Source: Trogon surrucura (Eukaryota; Chordata; Aves; Trogoniformes; Trogonidae). Taken from it: DNA of 64,000 bases. Below are positions 36,701 to 49,100 of this stretch, in pieces. Each line of letters begins with the position of its first letter. The stretch's first letter is position 1. The notes below the pieces were generated by a model that did not search any database, was not told where the DNA came from, and saw only the letters and a list, made by a program, of their open reading frames with translations. Position numbers and translations under genes: made by a program. The stretch is taken from contig CM036628.1 in NCBI GenBank assembly GCA_020746105.1, forward strand, positions 21,409,191-21,473,190, in the 5' to 3' direction.

Positions 36701-39700
36701 TGAAAAAGACCTTTCTGTGCACACACGACAGCAGACAGCAAACCCAGCTGATGCTGCAGGTGCGGCTGGGGATGTGGGTTGGTGACGGTCGCTCTCCCCC
36801 ACCACAAGGGGATTTTGGTCCAAATCTCCTCAGGAAAAGCCTCTTCCACCACTATCCCCGGCCGGACCTTCCTGTCATTAATGCTATCGAGGCGCCACAG
36901 AAGGAAACCAGACCGTGATTTCCAGCTGCAGCAAAAAAGGAGCAGCTGCCTCCCGGGCCTCCATTCAGCCAGGGTCTGTAGGAGGGAGAGATGGGAGGAG
37001 AGAGCCTTTGCTGGCTCCAGAGTGATGGGAGAGGCAGCCAGGCATCCCCTCATCCAAAGCAAACTGAAATGTTGTCCTGAAGAGGAGGCTGAGAGGGTCC
37101 CTGGACCTACAGCTCCTCCTGGGGCACAGAGTCCCAGTGCCACTGTCCCCTTCATCTGTGGGACAAAGCAGGAGCTGGCACAGCCCATCCAAGGGGCTCC
37201 CTGCGTGTCCTGGAAGAAGCCAGGAAAGGGATCCCAGTGCCAGGAGAATACCTGGCACAGGGACCTGTGGGTTAGCTTGTTAGCTCATGCTTCTCCTTCT
37301 CCAGTAGGTTTTCTCCTGGCCTCTCTGACATGAGAGGTTACCCAAGTCAAACAGAAGTCCACAGCCCTTCCTCTCTCTTATTGTGCCTTTTCTTCCCACT
37401 GGAAGGAGGTGGCATTGGGACCAGAGTCAAAGCTCAGGGGTTCCTTTTCTTGATGAAGCTACCAGGAGCTGATGGAGAGGGCAGGCGAACAGACTTTTGA
37501 GAAGTAGTTTCAAAGGCTGTCACAGTTTTGCAAAGAGACAAAGGAACATTTCAAAAAAAATGAAGAAGTCCCCTTGCCAGGAATGTGGGGAATGTCAGGG
37601 AATATTACAAAACAGGATGGAAAAGCTGGCCTCAAGCAACGTTACAGACTCATACTCTGGCCTGACAGTCAAGACAGAAGATGGACCATGGGAGCAGCCG
37701 ACTTGTCGTACGCAGCTGGGTCTCTCCTGCCTGTCTCCCACCTGAGGAGCCAGCCCTGTGCCCCTTTCCACAGACATGCTTACCCACAGCCCAGACACAG
37801 CCTGAACATGGCCCTTCACTTATAAAATGGAATTTTCTGAGGAGGTGAAGCAAACAAAGCATCGTGGGATGAGAGCCTGCTCACATCATGGCAGAGGCAG
37901 GATCTGAGGATGCAGGGAGGGAGCTGGGGTGGTCCATAGCCAAAGGAAAGTCCCAAATCCCAGACCTTTGCTGTAATCAACAGGAAGCGCTTCTCAGAGA
38001 TGGTTAAAACCACTCTCCTCTTCAGTTTTGTTAATTAACCAAGTACTTCCCGGCCTTCCATGGCATGTGAGCTCACACCCCCTCACACAGCTATTCCGGC
38101 TCAGGGGAAGTTGTGACGCCAAATGCACGGGGGTCAGTGCCGTGGTTGCAGGCAGCGAGGTCAGACGCAAAGGAAGACCTCCCCAGGGTCAGGCCAAGGA
38201 GAAACCCACAGGTTAGAAGACAGCAGGAAGCCCTAGTTCAACACACCAATTGTTTGCAGCAACAGCACCAGAAAACAGAGGCTAGTTACTAGCGAAGCAG
38301 CGCCTTTCGGCAGCCATGGGCATGTTCTTCCCAGTTCCCCTTCCGTGTAAGAGTCCCTGTGTCAGTAAAAAGATTTGTCACAGCAAGACCTGCTCAGGGT
38401 TTTCTTGCCCAACAGCACAATGGTCTCGCTTGTGTCACAGCGAGGAGGAGTCTGCCACTCATGGGAGACAAGTTCCCCTCCACGGGGCTGCTGAAGGGTC
38501 CAGCCCATGTCCCATGCTTTCTAGGGGTTACACTAGGAAACCTGTGCCCTGAAAACAGTCATGCAGCAACCTCCACTTGCGATCACACACCGAGGAAAAC
38601 CTCCAACAAAACCGCCGCTGCAGGAGCAGCTTGTTCCAGGGAAGCCTCACTCTCCCCACGGTTTCAGGGCAGGAGGACCAAACCACAGTGCTCATGGTGC
38701 TTGCTCGGGTCGCCTGGGCTCGAGGGAAGCCTGTGTGACGCAGGGCGAGGGACCACAGCAGCATCGTCCCCCCTCCCCAAGCCTTGGCAGGGCTCCCACC
38801 CTCGGACCCCCCCCAGTGCCACCGTCCCGTCCTCAGGAGCTCTGCCCAGCAGTGTTTTATACATGTAGACTTCCCCAGCAGTCATCTCGGTGTCTTTCAG
38901 AACTACGCATCAAAAGGTGGACATTTTCTCGAGCAAGTGCTACTTTTCAGTCTCACTAGCGAGCGGCGGGTCTCCTGCTGATGTTTCTGAGGAAACCTTT
39001 GCCTCAGAAAACTTCTACCTTAGAGCTGTGGGCTAATGTCATTCATGGTAAAGCAATCAGCTCACATCCTTCTAAGACTCATCCGTGTCTATTTTTACGA
39101 GTCGCTAATTTTCGACTCAACACACGCATGTTTTCTGAAGGGGCTCAGAGCCCTTAATTAACATCTGCTTTCACAAGTGGTTAGAAAAATTAAGTGCTGA
39201 GCTGCTTTGAAATGGCAGGCTGCAACAGCCTCTATTCCCAGTCTTTTATGAAGGGCTGGCTCGCTGGGCCAGGAGTCCTGTTCAGCCTCAGCATTTTCAG
39301 GGGGTGAGCAGCACCATCTGGCCCCATCCGAGACAGCCTGTCCCTTGATTTTATCTGAAAAAATCTAAGTTCCAGTGCCTGGATGCCTGGATGCATGGCT
39401 GGTGATGTGCTACACGAGCTACAGCCACAAGGACTGGCACGGTCCCACGCCCTGCCCGGCTCGCAGGCACACGCATGTGCACGGTGGCACTGGCCCGTGA
39501 CCGGCTGCTCACGGAGCGTTTCGTTCCCACCTGCCAACGACCCGCCTGCAGAGCCGCCACTGGGGTCACCAAGCTGGAGCGGAGCAGCTGATTTTTGCTC
39601 TCCCCGGCTTTCCAGAGAGAGGGGCGGGATACAGCGTCTCTTCTCACTTTGTCCATCACAACAGCCCCGCTGCAGGCGGGCTGGCTCCAGGTCACTAGCC

Positions 39701-42700
39701 CAGAGGATGCCACCCCAAAGCAGGAGCGTGGGATGAGTCGTCGGTCTCCCGCGCTCCGACACAACCACGACAGCACCATCGGAGAGGTTGAGCTGTGCTC
39801 GCTGTGCTCATTTTCCCTGACCTGCTCTCCTCCCCTCCACGCCCTGCCCACCCTTACTCTTCTCCCCTCTGGACACGGAGCCGTTGCGGGATGAAGGACA
39901 TCTGCCCATGGCCAGCTCCAGGCAAAGCTGGAGACGGGCGAAGGGCAGCAGCTCACGTTCGGAGGCAGGGAAAGAGCAGCTGAAGCTGCCAGCACATCGT
40001 TCCATACCCCGGCAGGCTGAGGAGCCTGACCAGGGGACAAGAGTGCCTCAACAATCTGCAAAACACAGATTTACGCAACGTCCAGTTACGTTGACCTGGC
40101 TGTCTCACACTGCGGGGCCTGTTCAGGAGCACAGCTCCCGTCCAAGGAGCAGCACGTGTCCCCGCAGAGCAGGTACCTGCCCCGGGAGAGGCACTGCCAG
40201 AGGAGCCCAAGGACAACCCAGATCTCAGTGTTCGTTGGCAGGAAGGAGATCGGGATCTCGGAGGCTTCATGTCCCACCAGGTAGGACCCCAGCCCGGCCC
40301 AGAGCCGGGCGCTCGGGGAGGACTGGCCCTGCCAGGGCAGATGCTCTTAATTCACCGCGTTTTCCTCCCCTTTACGGAGACCAAAGATAAAAGGTCAGCG
40401 AACCTTATCAAATGCTGATCATTGAGACTTCCGACCTCATTATACTCTGCCTTTTTTGAGGGCCAGAGAGACAGAGCTGTGAGACACGGGCTCCTTTCTC
40501 AGAACCCTGCCGGTGGAGCCTCAGCCCCACCACCTCAGAACGAGGGGCGCCAGCCCAAAGCATGGCTCCAGCACAGGAGGGAAGGAGGGGCAGGGGCCAG
40601 AGCTGCCACCGCAGGGTGAAGGGCTTGCTCAGGGCTTGCACGGCTGAGAAGGCGGCAGGAAGGAAAAACGTCAAACCCCAGAGCCCTGCCAAGTGCTTGG
40701 CGCTGCTTCCGGCAGCCGTTCTGCAGAAGTTAATTAACGAGCAAACATCTGCGGTTTCATGTCCCCTGAAGAACATTCACAAAAACAGGCCCCATTCATG
40801 CAATAAAATAATTTTTTTTTAAAAAAAAAAAAAAAATTAAAAAAAAATGAATCACTGCCTCTCAAGCAGGTGGAGAAGCTGTGGAGAACAAGAGCAGGCG
40901 AGGCGAAGTGTCGCCAGCGCGGGCGGCAGCGGGACAAGCTCCGGGGACAGCATGACCCCAGCCACGGCTTCCTGCACCAAAGGAAGAGATCTCAGGCACA
41001 CCCAGCTCCTCCCAAAACAGGCTCTACCAACAGAGAGAGGCAACCCACTGAACACTTGCCTGCAGCCAAGCCCCAAGCTGCCTCCACCTTCCTGCTGCCC
41101 AGAATCCTGCAGCCACTCGCTCGCAGCCCCCTCTGTGCTGCAAAGTGCAGTTTCCAGCATCTCACCATCAAAACACAGACTCGCCCAGCGCCCGTGTCAG
41201 CAGGCAGCAGTGAGAAATAAAAGGAGCCTCCTGTTTCACCAGTAAACACGTTGGTCATATTCGCAGCAGCTGTTCGAGGTGCAGATCACTGTCTCCTCAG
41301 CCACATTTCCTATTAAACCATCCTAAAACTAATTCATACTTTTTTGCTTTCTGGATTAAATGTTTAAATCAGAGCTAACAGCCAGCCGGCAGTTCTCCAG
41401 TTTTGGTGCGAGCACTTGCATTGCTACAACCCTGACCGAGAGTGGTCCGCAGAGGTTTTAGCTTAAGACGTTCGACAGATGCAAAACTCAAGGGGAAAGG
41501 AGGCTGGGGCACAGACCCAGCCAAAGCCAAATCCTTCCGACAGCATCTGTTCGTGGGCCCTACAGTCGGAATCCTGCTCAAACTTACAGGATCCCACAAG
41601 CAAGTATGAGCGAGGCAGATATGCAGAGCACACACCTGGGGCGTGTTCGAGCAGAAATGGCACCAATCGCCCCCTCCGGACAGAGCCCTGCTGGACGCGT
41701 GGACACACATGGGAAAACCTGAGCATCCCTGGCTGGAGCAGCAGCTCCACAGAAGACACGCTGCCTTGGTAATCCCTGCAAAGAGGCAGCCCGCAGTGAG
41801 CCTCCCAAAGGCTTTCAGAGGCTACCTGCAGAATACCAGTGTTCCCAGTTCAGCCTTTTCACACCAGCAGTACTTTGTGGCTGGGACCACCGGCCCCCCC
41901 CGTTGCCAGAGCTGAACGATGCTACCAGTGGCCCCGGGAGAGACGGGGCCGGGAGCCAAGGTGAAACAATGAAAACCATTTACAGAGCAGGAAGCTGCAT
42001 CTGCTGGATGAAACGCTATCTTCAAACAAGACGTGTTTGGATAACTCCAGTTTCATAATTCGCCCCTTCCGATGTTAGGAAATCACAGTAATAAAAAGAA
42101 AACAAAATGGGGGAGAAGAAACTTGGCGTGGGGAACAACGGGAGAACTGCTTGAGCCCCAGCACTGCCCGAGGGGTGAGCCCAGCGGGCCCCGAGGACCT
42201 TATGCAGAAATAAAGATCTGATCAAATATCCACCGGAAAAGAGTTAACTCTGTGCTACAGACATCAAGAGCACGGCAAATTTTGATGATCTTATATGTTA
42301 CCACATTTGCTTGATTGTTTTTGTTTTCAGTAGGAATCAAAGCCGTCTTGGGGGAGGGAACAGAACTGGATGGAGGTCACCATCTGGGGTCCAGCAGCAC
42401 TTCATCCAAAAGGTAATGGAAGAGACAGTCTTAAAGGGTGGAAGGGGATGGCAGGTCCCCTTTCTTGGCATTGATCACTTCCCAGGCAAAGACAGACAAC
42501 TGTGTTCTGCTGCTAGCAGTGCTGAGTTATGGTGAAGCTGAATTTGCCCGCTCCATAAATCCCCAACGCTAACCTAAAAACCCTGCAGGTGTTACAGAAG
42601 AGCCTGGAGCAGATACCCCCCTGCAGGATAACACCGTTTTGGAGAGGAACACGATGCACCAGCTCAGCCTGGCCCCCTGAGCTGGGCACTGGCCCCTGTC

Positions 42701-43124
42701 CCCGAAACATGCAGAAGCAGGGCTCGGTAAGGGGATTCTGTTCCTATTTTTAAACACTGAGGCTTTAACATAATTCAAGGCTGGCTGCTCCACCGACAGC
42801 TTCACAACCTCCTGTTTGCCCTGACCCATCTGTGCAGAGGGTGCTTGGGGTCCTCCAGGACCCTGCTCCGACAGCCGGCTGGTCCCACGGCCACCGCTCC
42901 CGCAGCTGCCACCTCCGACAACTTCGGACAAGGAGCCAAAAGCTGAGGTCATTCGACTTGGGGCTCTGGACACCTCCCCAGCACCCACCTCCTCTCCCCA
43001 CCCTCCCCAGTCCAAATATAAACTTGCTTACAGGAAATGCCTTAAAGAAAAGGCACTTCCCTGAGTCCCTAAGAATGCCCAGAAAATAAACTGTCTCTGG
43101 ACATGAAGGAAATGGCTTGCCTTT

Positions 43125-43155
<31 letters not shown>

Positions 43156-46100
43156 GCCCAACAAACCACACTACAAACCAGCTTTAACCCTTTTGGTCCC
43201 AGCTGCAATCTCAGCCACCCTTACGCCTCAGGCCCTCAGGGTGTTTTGAGGTGTCCAGCAATGCAAGAGGTCTCTCTGGCTTTGCAGCATCACTGGGTCC
43301 TGATCAAGAATGGTCCAAAATCCAGAATCTAACTGGAAGCTCTCTTTCTGCCAATGAAAGCATGGGGACCCTCAAGACAAGCTCATAGCCTGGGACCCAC
43401 ACTTAATTTTGCATAAACCCTGCGATACCAGCTGCCAGACCTCGGTGCACGCGCAGGACCACATCTGCTCTAGCCAGGCTGGGAGCAAAGTGACACGTGG
43501 AGGCTTAGGAGGTACAAATGCCGCTTTCATCCAGACATCCCTACACAAAGCACAAGGAAGAAAAAAAAAAGAAAAAGAATAAATGCAGGACACAGAGAGG
43601 CAGCTGTTTCAAAACAGCCGGTCGAGGAGGCTCCATGGCGTGCAGCCTGCTGCAGGGAGGGGAGAGCTCGCCCTCCCTAGTCCCTCCTGGGCACCAGAGG
43701 CAGGGTGGTGGCAGATGGAGCATCTGGCACCTCGGGGGATCCTCTCCAGCGTGGTGGCACAGGTACTGCCAGGGCTGCTGGAGAAGAACTGTGATGGAGC
43801 ACGACTGAAAACCAAAACTTGGTGACCGGGTTCAGCAGTATCCCTGTGCACTCATAGGTCACAACCTGCGGAGAAGGCAGTTCTGTTGTCTCTCTCCTAG
43901 AGGAGGAGAAAGCCGAGGTGAAGCCTCCCCTGAAGCAGAGCCAGGAGCCCAGCCCAGCTCCTTGTCACCAGACCACAACGCCTCCCTAAATGTGCCCCTT
44001 AAAAACTGTGCACTCAGGGTTTTAAGTCTCGGATGCACGAGGCAGTTTGATACAATTCAGCTGCTGCTGCAAAATGCCTAAAATACTTGTTGCTTTGGCT
44101 TTTTGGTTCCCCCCCCGCCAGAACAGCAGAGGCGCCGGGAGAGCTGTGCTGCAGAGGTGCGTGCGGGCCCTGGGCGTGGGAAAGGAAAGCCGCAGGGTCA
44201 GCATCCACTTGGCTGGAGCACAAGGCAAGAGTTCAGCAGGAGATCACACCCGCCTCCCGAGAAAAGAGACAATTTCTGCTCAGTCCATGATTTTTTGCCT
44301 TACGTATTTGAGTACCCAGCACGAACAGCCCTGACCCCTGCAAGAGGAGAGCCTGCATGAGCTCAGCTTATCCTGGAGACCCATAGCAAGGGCTTTGGAG
44401 AGCTCCAGAGCAGAAGGACAATTCTGCAATGGCCAAGCAGGGTCCAAGAGAGCAGAGTTGTTCCAGAGAAGCTGTGCAAGGAAACCCAGTGATCAGGTAA
44501 GGATTTTGGTACCTAAAGCCTCTGGAGATGTCTGCACGGAAGGCGTTAAGGAAGAGCAAACTGTGCAGCAGAGCCAGAAGTCCTGTCCTGCTGACGCTGG
44601 CAGTTCTGAGGATGGATGCCTCCAGCAGCTGAAGTCTGCAGCAATGTGAGGCTCAGAGAGGCACGTGCTGGGACTGCAGCTTAATTCCTGCAGCCTGCCA
44701 GCCACAACTCACATTCATCCGTCCTGGTAGGACAAGGCCCAGGGAGGACAAGCAGCAAAGACACAGGTACGTTCCTCTCTGCAGACAGATCTGTGCATCG
44801 CAGAAACCCATGAGGCCCTAAAACCGGCTGGTACGAAGCATTCCCTGCTCCAAACCAGCAATGAAAGATCAGAACCAGAAGCATTTGTGGCCAAAGATAA
44901 AAAAGATCTGGAGATGGGCGCATGGATGCTGAATGCAACAAAAGGGAAGGAGGGAAAGAAGGGCTGCTGGGGAGAGGCCGGCTTTGCCATGGATCATCAG
45001 GCCAACCCAAAGGCAGGGAAAACTCCCTGAGGAATGGGAGGGGGCCAACGGCCCTCGGGCAAGGCAGAGGGACACACAATATACACAAGCCTTTTTTGTT
45101 TTTTGAAGCCCGTTATTTCTAGCTGGGAAAGAACCACTGCTTCCTAAATTCTTGCTGCTCCTGACAGCCCCTCAGGTCCCAGGATTTCACCCCAGGAGAA
45201 ACCATACTGACACATCAATGCCAGTGCCTGCCCACGCCCAGTGGCTCTCGCTGGGGACAGCGGCTGTGAGGAAGTCTCTGCCTGGGAAAATGAAGCTGAA
45301 ACACCAGCCCTGCCTGCCCAGGCGTCCCGCTCTTGCCCAACGACACTGACCGAACGAGGTCAAGTGCTCCGTGAGTCACTGCCGAGCGTCACCGTCCCGC
45401 AGCCCTGTGACACCTCTGCGGGCCACTGCCCGTGGCCGTTTCCAGCTTCACGGGGAGCAGCAGAGGGAATCGACCCCCAGCTGCCCCTTGACAACCCGTC
45501 CCTAGAAACCCTCCACTGCAGCCCCAGGAGCCGCTGCACCTCCCTCCCCAGCCTGACCCGCTGCCCCAAGCCCAGCCTTCACCCCAGCGCTTGCAGCAAA
45601 GCCTCCTCTTCCGTCCTTTTTTCATTTTTTCTTCTCTTTAAATGTTCGCTTTCTTGCCCTCTCTGCCCGTGCTTCCCTGCCCTTGCCCGAGGCTGAGCTG
45701 TGGCTGGCAGCCACCCCGCTCTGCCGACACGGCTCCTTGGTGGGGACGCAAGGGATGGCAGCGGGGGACAACCCCCCCAGCCCCTTTGCTTCTTGTGGCT
45801 CAGGGACGATTCCTCCAGCCCTGCAGATTTACTGCCCCTGCCCCACAAACACCAGCTTTCCAGCTGGCAGCCCGCCACGGGGCCATCGGTTTGGCCTCGT
45901 CCCCCCAAAACACGGGGCAGGAGCCCCCTGCGAGGGGCACGGCGGAAGCGTTTTGTTGCCGTTCCTAGAAGGAACAGGGAGAGAGCGTGACTTCTCTGTG
46001 CCACATCAGACAAAAGGGCATTCAGAAACTGAACTTGTGCCCTTGGCTGCAGCGAAAATATTCTTGTAAAATTCACAGGGAGGAAAAAAAAGAGAGAAAA

Positions 46101-49100
46101 AAGAAAGAAAAAGAGGGGGGAAAAAAAGAAAAAGAAAGGAAAAATAAGAAAGAAAAAGAGAAAAAAAAAGAAAAAAGAAAAAAGAGAAAAAAAAAAAGAA
46201 AGAAAGATGGAAAACTGAAACCCTGTCACACACCTTTGCAAATAAATGGTACGTGAGCAGTGACGCAGTTGTGGGTCACCCTCTCCTGGGGCTGCCTGCT
46301 GAGTCCTGGAAGCGCAGCATCAGTCGCTCATGCCCTGGCCAGCTCTGAGCACCAGCAGCAAATCCTGCTCTGAGGGGCACAGGGACCCTGGGGCTGGTCC
46401 AGAAGCCCCCCCCTCCCACGCCCACGTTGCAGTCAGATGTTTTTTGCTCCGGATAAGGGGCAGGAACTCCCCCAGCACACCCGGCCCCAGCCCGGAGGAG
46501 CCGCCGAGCTCCTGCTCCCAATTAAGCAACGGGAGGCCCAAGCCTTGGCTGCGGGGTCCATGGGAATCCAGATGTTCACCCCAGGATTGCGCTGCCTTCC
46601 CAGGAGTTATCCCAACCGCCACATCGGCCCGGGCACCCCTGTCACGTCGGACAGACGGGACGGGCAAAGAAATGGCAGAGCAGGAGCAGAGCCCGCTCGC
46701 TGAAGGCTAGTCCCCTCCTGCAGCACCCCAGGCTGTGACCCTGCACACCCCGCCTTGGGTGACACCAAACCACAGCCGGCAGGATCTGGCAGCCCCCCAG
46801 CTCCCTCCGAGCCTTATACAGACCAGTGGGTCTTGGTGGGACCTGTGAGATGGGCGCTGGGGAAGGGGATGGTCGAGCTCGGCCATGAGACAGAACAAGG
46901 ACCTCAAGCCAGACACGTGCCTCCGTGCAGTGGGACATGAAAGGTTGCCGACTCCCCCCAGGGAAGGTCCCACACGCTGATGCGCTTGTCACCGCCCGTT
47001 CCCATCACCAGCCGTTAACGTTCACTCTGCTCGTAACTGGCACTGGGTGACAAGCGCCCTTTCCTGATAAGGGATCCTGCAACCCGCTCCGCAAACAGCC
47101 CCGCCATGGGGCGAGGGTGCCCACGTGGCGCAGGGACCCTGTCGATAATTAACCAAGTGCTGGAGGGGATGCACTCCCGCCGGTGTCACAGCTCAGCAAC
47201 CAGGGACAGGGCTGGACACCCGGGGACTCAGCCACACCCCAGGCGCATCTCCAGGGTCACCCTCAGAGAGCACAGGGAGGGCTGGCCACAAAGCGGGACC
47301 CCTCACAGTCCCTCCTGCAGAACCAGGCCAGTAACGCAACAAACCAGTCAGAAAAATTAACTGTGAAAACCCCCATGCCATCACTTCCTGCACCAAAAAA
47401 AAAAAGAACTTCTTGCTGGAAATATAGGAAAAGACCCTGCCTCTTTAAATTTCTGTGCCCAACCCCGGTAGCCTGGAAAAGTTAATATAATTATCCGGAG
47501 GTGACTTTCAGAAAGGCTCGCACAAGGAGGGTTATTGTGGCTCAATCATTAACCGGGCGGGAGACCCCCGGCCTTGCTGGAATGCGGTCGCTGGTCCTCT
47601 CCAGAGCTCGGCACAAAGGTTAACGGACCCGGCAGTGCCTCCACCGGGAGGGGTGCCTCCAGCACGGCCATTTTTCCAGCGCTAAATCCAACTGAGAACC
47701 TCCTTCATGCTTCCTGGCAGGGCTGGAAGACCACGTGGATGAAGGGAAGTTGAGAAATGAGAAGACCTGACTTCCACACAGACATCCCGGCTGCCACACA
47801 TGCTTCCACTCCCAGCACACTCCAGCAGCACCCACAGTTCAGGATACTGCTGCTCCGGGCAGCTCCTCTCACCTCAGAGTGCCACCGCTGTGGCACGACC
47901 GGCACGGGCACAGCGTGGGACAGGCCAGAGTAACAGCAACCAAGCCACTACAGCCTACATGCTGCCCCTGAGAGCCTCTTACACCCACAAAACCAGCTCT
48001 GGGAATACATTTCATCAAGCCTGGTGGGCAGCAGGATGGACCAACAGCTCCGTTACCAGGCTGGCGGAGACTCGCAAATGCAAATCTGCAGCCCCTGCAA
48101 CAGGCCAACTGTGTCGGGTTCTTCAAGGAACAAAGAGTGTAAGAACAGATCCTCCTCTCTGCTGGGGAGTGGTTTGTCCTGATCCCGAGCAGAGCTTCCC
48201 TCCCGCCACCCCACTGAGGAGCCAGGCAAGCCGCAGCACCTGCAGAGCTCAGTGCCGGCCAACTTGTCAGCTTGTCCCTTCCCTGCAAAGTCACGCAGCA
48301 ATCTCTGCTATGCCCTCAGGGAAAGGGCAACCTTTCTTTCCCCTACTTGATTTCAATTGACTTTGAGAACCTCCAAATCTTGTTGAAATTAGTACAAAAA
48401 CCAAGGGGAAGTACTGAAGCGCCCTTAGGCATAACCATATTTTGTTCTCTTACGAAACTCAATTGCTGGCAGCCTGTCCCATGCATAGGCTCAGGTTTGG
48501 ACATTTGAGGCAATGCAGACGAGGAATGCTTAGCAGAAGCACGACTGGATTTTTTTCGGTTGGTCTTTTATTAGAAAAGCATTTCTCAGAGGAAGTGCAA
48601 GTACACGACATGAATGTGAGCACCTCCTCAGAAGCCAGGTTTACACCTGCTCTGCGCTGGGACATGATGCTTCATCACATAGGGAAATTACTGGCGAGCT
48701 TTTGGCACAAGGGTGGGAGCTAATTTTTTCCATACAAGAACAGAGAGAGACTGACAGGGTTGAAGCCGAGCCCCCTGCTCGAGGAGCAGACTCGCTAGCA
48801 CGGGCGTGCAGGGAGCAGCAAGGGGCTACGGCTCCAGCATTTCTGCTACCTCTGAGCCAGGCTTCGGTTAAAATGTAAACAGTAAAAAAAAAGCACACTC
48901 ACTGACAAGAATTCAAGCATGCACACGGAAAAGAATGCAGACTTCTGCCAATAACATCACGATATATGCTCTGACACCCTGTGACTGTACCAGGGTCTTT
49001 AAAAGACGAGGCTCGCCTGCCCTTTGCACTAAGGAGCCATTCCAAAACACAAACCACAAACCCGAACGCACAAAAGAGCTGGTGTTTAAGTTAGCTGCGA

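Noticed and set aside
37760..37810. ATG with donor TGTGG|gtaagc on the minus strand
   Set aside because: The frame from the ATG reaches the donor in phase 2, which cannot continue into the SAM exon.
41822..41860. Candidate minus-strand exon ending CTGCAG|gtagcc
   Set aside because: Its length is incompatible with the phases of exon 1 and the SAM exon, and no pyrimidine tract precedes it.
46006..46256. Lysine-rich and phenylalanine-rich frames on the two strands
   Set aside because: They are direct translations of the polypurine repeat.
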